48,632 bases of DNA from Bradyrhizobium altum (lineage in GTDB: Bacteria > Pseudomonadota > Alphaproteobacteria > Rhizobiales > Xanthobacteraceae): assembly GCF_020889705.1 (NCBI RefSeq), contig NZ_JACMYP010000034.1, positions 1 to 48,632 on the forward strand. Reading direction: 5' to 3'. This document shows, one piece after another, positions 43,002 to 48,632 of this stretch. Both the position numbers and the translations under genes were made by a program. The stretch's first letter is position 1. Every line of letters begins with the position of its first letter. The notes beneath the pieces are model-generated. The model was not told where the DNA came from and did not search any database. It saw nothing but the letters and a program-made list of their open reading frames with translations.

Positions 43002-43439
43002 ATGCCTCTGTTTCGATATTTTCTGTTCACAAGCGCGATGCTGCTCGGCTTGCTGCTTTTCGCGGATTGGTATCTTCCGGCAGCGCCAGTCACCATTGCC
43101 CGTAACGACATCGACCACGTGACGATCCGCATTCACTCGCAGCATAAGTGGCCCGAGGCGATACAGATGGATACCAACGCTCCGATCGTCACCGCTTCAC
43201 CTGCCGACCCGACTCCTATCACCACCCTCTCTCCGATGCTCGAAGCGCAGGCTGCAGCGGTTGCGCAAGCCGACGCGCCTCGGCTAACCCCGTCGAAGCC
43301 GCCTGAGCAAGCCGCTCGACGCGTAAAACCTGCCCGGCATGCACAACGCGACAGTCGGCGGCGCCTTGCACAACGCAGTCAGCGATTTGCGAGCTACCGC
43401 GCGCCAGACTGGCAGGGCTGGCAGTTACCGAGCTGGTGA
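43002..43439 (+). CDS. Membrane-anchored hypothetical protein
   Basis: 145 residues. Anchor: MPLFRYFLFTSAMLLGLLLF. Then ADWYLPAAPVTIARNDIDHV, TIRIHSQHKWPEAIQMDTNA, an Ala/Pro-rich linker and a basic Arg-rich end. Most of the chain should be periplasmic. Intact relative of the frameshifted gene at 33677-34100. Function unknown. Confidence 0.75.
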   Translation: MPLFRYFLFTSAMLLGLLLFADWYLPAAPVTIARNDIDHVTIRIHSQHKWPEAIQMDTNAPIVTASPADPTPITTLSPMLEAQAAAVAQADAPRLTPSKPPEQAARRVKPARHAQRDSRRRLAQRSQRFASYRAPDWQGWQLPSW

Positions 43440-43578
43440 GCCTTCGCTACGGCCCGGATGGAGATTGCCGGAAGGGTACATTCGTCGCTTCCGTTGCCTC
43501 GACGAATGCGACCTGGTTCTTCCAGCAGTGAAGAACTGGCCGCGTCACTAGTCGCGGCTAGTTCAATTCGCGCAAGGG

Positions 43579-44223
43579 TCAGCCGAGTCCCATTTCGACG
43601 GCGATCCGCACAAGGTCGGAGTGGTTCTTCGCACCGAGCTTTTGCTTGAGCAGGGACGTGCTATTGGCGACTGTCTTGTACGAGATACCGAGCGCTGCTG
43701 CGACGTCAACGATCTTGTCGCCGCGGCCAAGCAGCCGCAGGATTTCCAGCTCCCGCGCCGACATCTGCGACGCGGGATTAGCCTTGATCGCGGCGCCGGC
43801 GAAGGCCATCGCCTCGGCAAGGTGAGGCGAAATGAATCGTTCGCCGGCCGCGACCTTGCGCACCGCCTTGACGAACAGGCGCGGATCGTCGCTTTTCGAG
43901 AGATAGCCTTGGGCGCCCATCTCCACAGCCCGCGCAACGAATGCGGGATCGTCATTCATGCTGAACATGATAATACGGGCGTCTGGATCATCCTTGCGGA
44001 TCCTGCGCAGCAGCTCGAATCCGGACACATCGGGCAGCTTGATATCGATGACTGTCACGTCTGGCCGCTTCTGTGTGAAAGCTCGGTGGCCGGCCTTGGC
44101 ATCTGCGGCCTCATCGATTTTCACTGTCTTGTCTGCGGCAAAAAGGGACCGGCAGCCCGACACCACCACGGGATGGTCGTCGACGATCAATATTCTCGTG
44201 GTTGATTTGACTGTATCGCGCAC
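43579..44223 (-). CDS. NarL/LuxR-type response regulator
   Basis: 214 residues from GTG 44223, chosen because GGAGGAGGAAGC precedes it. Receiver domain: ILIVDDHPVVVSGCRSLF, phospho-acceptor Asp60 in VTVIDIKLPDVSGFE, Lys in GYLSKSDDP. LuxR-type helix-turn-helix at the C terminus: SARELEILRLLGRGDKIVDV, AAALGISYKTVANSTSLLKQ. Transcribed away from the sensor kinase gene; the 71 bp between them should hold both promoters. Likely phosphorylated by that kinase. Confidence 0.92.
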   Translation of the reverse strand: MRDTVKSTTRILIVDDHPVVVSGCRSLFAADKTVKIDEAADAKAGHRAFTQKRPDVTVIDIKLPDVSGFELLRRIRKDDPDARIIMFSMNDDPAFVARAVEMGAQGYLSKSDDPRLFVKAVRKVAAGERFISPHLAEAMAFAGAAIKANPASQMSARELEILRLLGRGDKIVDVAAALGISYKTVANSTSLLKQKLGAKNHSDLVRIAVEMGLG

Positions 44224-44294
44224 GCTTCCTCCTCCGCCAAAATAGAAACTTAGCGCAGAGATTGAAAGAGAAGAATCACCGATCGGAGCCCGAT

Positions 44295-45629
44295 GTGCCC
44301 AGACTGTGGAACCGCCTCTCTCTTCGTGCACGGCTGTTGCTGCCCATGGCAGCAATGGTTATCGGCGGATTGCTGCTCGGCGGCCTTGCGTTGCAGACCT
44401 TCTCTCCGGAGCAGTTCGAGAATGAGAACGCCCAAGGCGCGCGCTCTGCCGAGCTCGTGGCCGATGCGCTGAACGCTGCGCTCGCCGCCGCGGACAATCC
44501 GCAGCAAACGCTCGATGCATTCGCGGGCGCGCTCCGCATGCCTGCCGCCATCGCGTTCGTGCCGTCGGGTTCCGAGCGGCAGCGCGTCGCCTCGGACACG
44601 TACCGCGGCGGCGTTCCCGCCTGGTTTACCGCTCTGCTGCAGATTCCCGAGCTCGGCTCGACCCATCCGGTCGAAATCCGAACGGCGCATGTCGGTGATA
44701 TCGTCTTCAGACCCGACCTCTCGGCTGAAGTCCTGGAAAAATGGGTGGGATTCCTGGTCATCGCCGCGTCGAGCGCAGCGCTGATGCTACTCGCAGGACT
44801 CAGCGCCTATTTCACGACGGGCACGGCGCTTTGCCCGCTGGCACAGCTCGGTGCCGGACTGACCCGGATGCGAAACGGCGTTTATGACATTGCGATTCCG
44901 TTGGCCGGCCCACCCGAGATCCGCAAAAGCTGTGCGGAAGCCAATGAACTCGCCGCGACGCTGAAGCGCCTCAGCCGCGACAATCGAGACTTGCTGCGCA
45001 AACTCGTCGCCGTGCAGGACGACGAGCGCCGCGAGCTGGCCCGCGAGCTCCATGACGAGATCGGCCCACTTCTGTTCGCCATCCGCGCCAACGCTACGGC
45101 ACTGTCCGATCCCGACGCCGAGGGCCCACCCGATCCCGGCTCACCGGCGCACGGAATTCTCAGCGCGACCGAAGCCCTGCAACAGGCCAACCGGCGCGTG
45201 CTGGAGGGCCTGAGCCCGGTCTATGTTGCAGAACTGGGATTGACCGCCAGCGTGCAAGCGGTGCTGCGCAATGCCCAGTCCCAGGCTCCCGGCCTCGGCG
45301 TGACATCCCGCATAGATCCTCGTTTGAACGTCCTCGACGGCCTGCTCTCGCAAACCACCTATCGGGTGATCCAGGAGGGTGTGACCAATGTGCTCCGGCA
45401 CGCGCAGGCAACAACCATGGGTGTCATGGTGACGGTTAACGGAGGTCAGATCGAGATCGAAATATCCGACGACGGCATTGGTCTGCGGCAGAACTTGACG
45501 TTCGGCAGAGGCCTGACCGGCATGCACGAACGCGTGCGTGCGCTCGACGGAGAGCTGCATCTGCTGCGCGAGCAAGGCCGGACCATCGTGCGTTGCCGGC
45601 TTCCGCTCGACCATGCTGTCGTTTTGTGA
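44295..45629 (+). CDS. NarL-family sensor histidine kinase (HisKA_3)
   Basis: 444 residues from GTG 44295, preceded by CGGAG; a TTG at 44262 is an alternative. Two membrane spans at about 12-34 and 145-170 enclose a periplasmic sensor domain of about 110 residues (RSAELVADALNAALAAADNP). A HAMP-like segment follows, then the dimerisation helix with the phospho-acceptor His in ELARELHDEIGPLLFAIRAN. The ATPase domain has RVIQEGVTNVLRHAQATTM (N box), ISDDGIGL (G1) and GRGLTGMHERV (G2). Partner of the divergent response regulator. Signal unknown. Confidence 0.93.
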   Translation: MPRLWNRLSLRARLLLPMAAMVIGGLLLGGLALQTFSPEQFENENAQGARSAELVADALNAALAAADNPQQTLDAFAGALRMPAAIAFVPSGSERQRVASDTYRGGVPAWFTALLQIPELGSTHPVEIRTAHVGDIVFRPDLSAEVLEKWVGFLVIAASSAALMLLAGLSAYFTTGTALCPLAQLGAGLTRMRNGVYDIAIPLAGPPEIRKSCAEANELAATLKRLSRDNRDLLRKLVAVQDDERRELARELHDEIGPLLFAIRANATALSDPDAEGPPDPGSPAHGILSATEALQQANRRVLEGLSPVYVAELGLTASVQAVLRNAQSQAPGLGVTSRIDPRLNVLDGLLSQTTYRVIQEGVTNVLRHAQATTMGVMVTVNGGQIEIEISDDGIGLRQNLTFGRGLTGMHERVRALDGELHLLREQGRTIVRCRLPLDHAVVL

Positions 45630-45824
45630 ACGAGATGCCAACGCGTAGGCGCTCGGCAGGCCCCGCGCGCTATCAAATCGGTGCTGTCTGGCTTGATCGA
45701 CCGGCGTGTTGACCCAAGCGATGCTGATGATGAGCTGTGGAATGCGCCAGGTCGCCGCTAAATATGAGCCACGGACAGCTGAGGCTTCCTCAAGGCAATG
45801 CGGCAAGGCAAGAACGGTTGACCG

Positions 45825-46049
45825 GTGAAGAAAGCTTTTGAGTCGCGCTCAGCGCCTGAACTTGATGCTCACGCTATAGTCGCGCTCGACAAGGCGCGGG
45901 CGCTACCACCGGGACCAGCCCGGATCGAAGCGATGAAACGTGCGGGGGCTCTTCGCGTGGCCGCGGACAAGATTATGGGTCCCCAGCTGCCCCGTTGCGG
46001 GCGTCCCCGGTTGACCGGTGCGGACCGCTCCCGGACGTTGGGCGGCTGA
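45825..46049 (+). CDS. Small hypothetical protein with basic tail
   Basis: 74 residues from GTG 45825: AIVALDKARALPPGPARIEA, MKRAGALRVAADKIMGPQLP, RCGRPRLTGADRSRTLGG. The core ARxLPPGPARIEAMKRAG with a C-terminal GRPR is shared with the frame at 8807-8956. Possibly DNA binding through the GRPR tail. No strong ribosome site. Confidence 0.6.
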   Translation: MKKAFESRSAPELDAHAIVALDKARALPPGPARIEAMKRAGALRVAADKIMGPQLPRCGRPRLTGADRSRTLGG

Positions 46050-46210
46050 AGGACGCGCGGCTAGTCAAAAGACAGCTGGCCGGCGCCATCCGCCATGCAT
46101 GCGCCCTACCGCATGGCCGGCATCGCGGAGAGTCTCGTGCACGTAGCGAAGGCCGCCCGTAGGTGTCTAAGCGGGTGCAATGCTTGCATCATTCCTCGCC
46201 CTTTTTATTT

Positions 46211-46235
46211 GGAACCAGCAAGCGCAACAAAAGTT
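46211..46235 (+). promoter_or_regulatory. EcfG-like promoter candidate (AGTT)
   Basis: GGAAC (46211-46215), 16-base spacer, AGTT (46232-46235). GTT is in register but the first -10 base differs. 12 bp before the DUF6328 ATG. Confidence 0.4.
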
Positions 46236-46247
46236 CACAAAAATGCA

Positions 46248-47140
46248 ATGACGCAAGAACTTGATGCAAGGTTCAAGACCGCCCTCGACGAATCCCGCCT
46301 CCTTATCCTGGGCGCGCAGGTTCTATTCGGCTTTGCTTTTCAAGGGGTGTTTCAGGACCATTTCCAGGATGTGTCGCCAGCGGGGCATTCGCTTCAATGC
46401 GCGGCGCTGGTGCTGCTCTGCGGCAGCGTTGGTCTCCTCATTGCCCCCTCCATGTATCACTGCATCGCCTGCCATGGCCAAAGCCGACACCGGGCGCTAC
46501 ATGTCGCGACAAGCCTGACTGGCTGGAGCCTCCTGCCGCTGACGCTGGGCCTTGGCGCATTTTCGATTTCCTTGTTGGGCAGGAAGTTGGCGTGGCCGTG
46601 GGAACGGGCCTGGCCGCGGTCGGACTTTGCCTCCACTTCGGGTTGGGAATGGCTTTGCGGCGGAAAGCCAAGCCGCTGCCCCCGGAGAGTGAGACGCCGC
46701 TCAAAACCAAGATTGAACAGCTTCTGACCGAAGCACGCGTCATCATCCCGGGCGGGCAGGCGCTGCTCGGCTTTCAATTGGTAGCGACGCTGACAAAATC
46801 CTTCCAAGCCTTACCCGGCTCGATGCAGGCCGTCCATGCGGCCGGGCTTCTGTCCGTGGCATTCTCGATCCTTCTCCTGATGACGCCCGCATCGCTGCAT
46901 CGCCTCGCCTATCACGGCGAGGATGATCCGCAATTCTTCCGCATCGGCTCCGCGCTCGTGATCGCAGCCGAGCTTCCCCTCGCGCTCGGGATCGCCGCCG
47001 ACGTCGCGGTCGTGTTTTACGTCGTCAGCGAGGACACCCGTAGTGCCATCGCGATCGGCACTTCCGTGTTCGTTTCCCTCCTGACGGCTTGGTACGGTCT
47101 TCCTCTATGGCACCGGGAAGTACGGCATGGGACGGCTTAA
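46248..47140 (+). pseudogene. Tandem DUF6328 membrane protein, one frameshift
   Basis: The chain contains two copies of the same four-span unit. Copy 1: LLILGAQVLFGFAFQGVFQD, LLCGSVGLLIAPSMYHCIAC, LTLGLGAFSI. A shift near 46560 follows, then DFLVGQEVGVAVGTGLAAVG. Copy 2: ARVIIPGGQALLGFQLVATL, LLLMTPASLHRLAYHGEDDP, LPLALGIAADVAVVFYVV. DUF6328 proteins usually carry one copy, so this is an internal duplication with about eight spans. Role unknown. The 3' end overlaps the isochorismatase-like gene by 14 bases. Confidence 0.75.
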
Positions 47141-47729
47141 GGCCTCACTCGGTGATCGCGCCGCGCATCTCTGCATCGACATGCAGCGCCTCTTTGCCGC
47201 AGGCGGCCCGTGGCCCACGCCGTGGATGCCGCGTGTCGTGCCAGTCATTCAGGAGCTCGTGGCCCGCGCGCCCGAGCGCACCATCTTCACGCGCTTTATT
47301 CCGCCCGTTGTGCCGGGAGATGCAGCTGGCATGTGGCGCGCTTACTATGAGAAATGGTCGACGGTGACACGCGGCAAGATGGATCTCAATCTGTTGCGCC
47401 TGGTGCCCGAGCTCGAGGGCTTTGCGCCGCCCGCTCATTCCATCGACAAGCCGGTTTATTCAGCCTTCGCAACCGGAGCGTTGCGGGCCTATTTGCTGGA
47501 GAAGCATGTCGAGACGCTGCTCGTGACCGGCTCCGAGACCGACGTCTGTGTGCTCGCAACGGTGCTCGACGCCGTCGACTTCGGCTACCGCGTCATCGTC
47601 GTGAAAGACGGTTTGTGCTCCTCGTCCGATGCTGCGCATGAGGCCTCCCTCCACCTCTACGCCCAGCGCTTCGATGTCCAGATCGAGCTGGCGGAAGCGG
47701 ACGAGGTGCTGGATACCTGGCGGCCATAA
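47127..47729 (+). CDS. Isochorismatase-like cysteine hydrolase
   Basis: 200 residues. Catalytic triad of the family: Asp18 in HLCIDMQ, Lys108 in SIDKPVYSAF, Cys141 in SETDVCVLATVLDAVDFGYR. The cis-peptide GSETD motif is present. Likely hydrolyses an amide such as nicotinamide or a ureide; substrate not predictable. ATG 47127 overlaps the end of the membrane protein gene, implying coupled translation and perhaps a joint function. Confidence 0.92.
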   Translation: MGRLKASLGDRAAHLCIDMQRLFAAGGPWPTPWMPRVVPVIQELVARAPERTIFTRFIPPVVPGDAAGMWRAYYEKWSTVTRGKMDLNLLRLVPELEGFAPPAHSIDKPVYSAFATGALRAYLLEKHVETLLVTGSETDVCVLATVLDAVDFGYRVIVVKDGLCSSSDAAHEASLHLYAQRFDVQIELAEADEVLDTWRP

Positions 47730-47753
47730 TCTCCTGCGACGCTCTCAGCGCTA

Positions 47754-47778
47754 GGAACGAGCTCGTCATGCCCGCGTT
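47754..47778 (+). promoter_or_regulatory. EcfG-type promoter for PRC-barrel gene
   Basis: GGAAC (47754-47758), 16-base spacer, CGTT (47775-47778). Exact match, 31 bp before the ATG. Confidence 0.8.
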
Positions 47779-47809
47779 CAAGTTCTAACCATGTACCCGG
47801 GAGAGAGTG

Positions 47810-48166
47810 ATGGCAGAACGCGAGACAGGAAATCTTATCGGCAGTGACAAGGTTGAAGGCACCGCCGTTTATGGAGCCGACCAGCAGAAGATTGGCAGCA
47901 TCGAGCGCGTCATGATCGACAAGGTATCGGGCAAGGTCGCCTACGCGGTCCTGGGCTATGGCGGCTTCCTCGGCATCGGCGATGATCACTATCCAACGCC
48001 GTGGTCGAGCCTAACCTATGATACCAATCTCGGCGGATACCGCACCAACATCACCAGAGACCAGTTGGACAAAGCGCCGCGCTACACCAGCGACAATGAC
48101 TGGAGCTGGAATCGCGAGAACGACCGGCGCGTCTATGACTACTACCAGGCCTCGCCTTACTGGTGA
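47810..48166 (+). CDS. PRC-barrel domain protein
   Basis: 118 residues: LIGSDKVEGTAVYGADQQKI, GSIERVMIDKVSGKVAYAVL, YGGFLGIGDDHYPTPWSSLT, then YDTNLGGYRTNITRDQLDKA and VYDYYQASPYW. Closely related to 23078-23437. ATG 47810 follows GGGAGAGAG; GTG 47807 is in frame. Stress promoter upstream, terminator downstream, so a single-gene unit. Confidence 0.93.
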   Translation: MAERETGNLIGSDKVEGTAVYGADQQKIGSIERVMIDKVSGKVAYAVLGYGGFLGIGDDHYPTPWSSLTYDTNLGGYRTNITRDQLDKAPRYTSDNDWSWNRENDRRVYDYYQASPYW

Positions 48167-48186
48167 GACGAGATCTGTACTTATGA

Positions 48187-48215
48187 AAGCCCGGCGTCGC
48201 TCGCGCCAGGCTTTT
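48187..48215 (+). terminator. Rho-independent terminator
   Basis: AAGCC-C-GGCG (48187-48196) pairs with CGCC-A-GGCTT (48204-48213), then a T run. Closes the PRC-barrel gene. Confidence 0.75.
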
Positions 48216-48276
48216 GCGTCGGAACTCGCGGCAGTCCGCGGCTTGTCGTCTCGATTTTATCATCTGGAGGCACGCG

Positions 48277-48430
48277 GTGAGCAAACCTTAGATTCTACAA
48301 GACCTTTTCCATGACACGCTCAAAGACATCAACTTAACCGAGAAGAAGATTACTTAATCGAGAAGAAGATTCTGAGCGCCTTGCCCAAGATGACCAAGGC
48401 CGCACAGAGTGACGAGCTGCGCCGCGGGAC
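48277..48430 (+). pseudogene. DUF892 gene start, broken by stop codon and 20-bp duplication
   Basis: GTG 48277, with TGGAGG before it, starts VSKP then TAG (48289-48291) where the family has Lys. ILQDLFHDTLKDI follows; then a 20-bp tandem duplication repeats the EKKI codons out of frame, and a new frame continues EKKILSALPKMTKAAQSDEL. Homology stops near 48425 at a junction with minus-strand sequence. Only the first helix and a half remain. Confidence 0.75.
48332..48371. repeat. 20-bp tandem duplication inside DUF892 remnant
   Basis: ACTTAACCGAGAAGAAGATT (48332-48351) is directly repeated at 48352-48371 with one change (C to T). The length is not a multiple of three. Confidence 0.9.
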
Positions 48431-48540
48431 GATTGCCAGCCGCGTGTGCCGAAGTTCACGCCGATGCCCGGCCCACCGCCATAACGGGATAGTAATAGCC
48501 AGGACCGCCGCAATATCCTAGCTCCGACGCCGAGCACTAC
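48425..48540 (-). pseudogene. C-terminal scrap of an exported Gly/Tyr-rich protein
   Basis: The minus strand reads GYCGGPGYYYP and, in the next frame, YGGGPGIGVNFGTRGW, like the tails of small exported rhizobial proteins. It meets the DUF892 fragment tail-to-tail. The last 90 bases of the window show no further gene. Confidence 0.45.
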
Positions 48541-48632
48541 TTTGGCAGATTGTTGATTTTGCCGTGCGTTATAGGATTCCCGAATCAATTTTTCAATGAT
48601 TCATGGGTGGTCGGCTCTTGGAGGGCTGACCG

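Noticed and set aside
1..48632. CRISPR array, toxin-antitoxin pair, restriction system or other named defence system
   Set aside because: No regularly spaced repeats, Cas-like proteins, methylase or nuclease motifs were found. The recombinase and possible att site alone do not establish a defence island.

Overview
This window looks like an accessory, partly decayed chromosomal region of a high-GC alphaproteobacterium, most likely Bradyrhizobium or a close relative in the Nitrobacteraceae. The support is indirect: the protein set (manganese catalase, DUF892, PRC-barrel and DUF1236 proteins, AI-2E permease, many small rhizobial hypothetical proteins), a ROSE-type RNA thermometer before an Hsp20 gene, and repeated EcfG (general stress sigma factor) promoter motifs. 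No rRNA, complete tRNA, CRISPR array or intact insertion sequence was seen.

Layout. 1-3500: an SRAP (YedK) gene cut by the window edge and frameshifted, a large serine recombinase, and a scar joining an autotransporter tail to a broken DUF72 gene. 3500-6100: an intact short-form UvrA. 6100-7300: fragments of glgX, a short-chain dehydrogenase and a DUF3606 gene. 7300-14000: a manganese catalase fused to a DUF892 domain, a ruined ligD, a ruined DUF305 gene, an ATP-dependent DNA ligase, an FAD/Rieske oxidoreductase and an intact DUF72 gene. 14300-19500: small stress proteins, a frameshifted AI-2E permease, DUF892, and a PepSY-like plus 17M-like pair. 19700-26000: alpha/beta hydrolase, ClpP-like protease, PRC-barrel genes, an orphan response regulator beside histidine-kinase debris, and a 19-nt tRNA-Phe-like tail that could be an attachment site. 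26000-35500: mostly small exported proteins, two DUF1236 genes, a glycosyltransferase operon and a frameshifted CspA gene. 35500-40700: small hypothetical genes, an AT-hook/ribbon-helix-helix-like protein, tandem repeats, and a possible small RNA. 40700-42300: ROSE element, two Hsp20 genes and two followers. 43000-48632: a divergent NarL-type two-component pair, a double DUF6328 membrane protein overlapping an isochorismatase-like hydrolase, a fourth PRC-barrel gene and a truncated DUF892 gene.

How it fits together. Seven exact GGAAC-N16/17-CGTT motifs lie just before genes for peroxide defence, envelope proteins and ferritin-like proteins; six looser versions lie before related genes. The simplest reading is that many of these genes answer to one regulator, the general stress response, although no sigma factor, NepR or PhyR gene is present here. 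DNA repair proteins (UvrA, ligase, SRAP) are interspersed.

A striking feature is the number of reading frames broken by one or two bases. Some loci also carry stop codons, deletions and fused fragments of unrelated genes, which indicates real decay; isolated one-base shifts in otherwise perfect genes (Hsp20, CspA, AI-2E, SRAP) could instead be sequencing errors. Sequence alone cannot separate the two.
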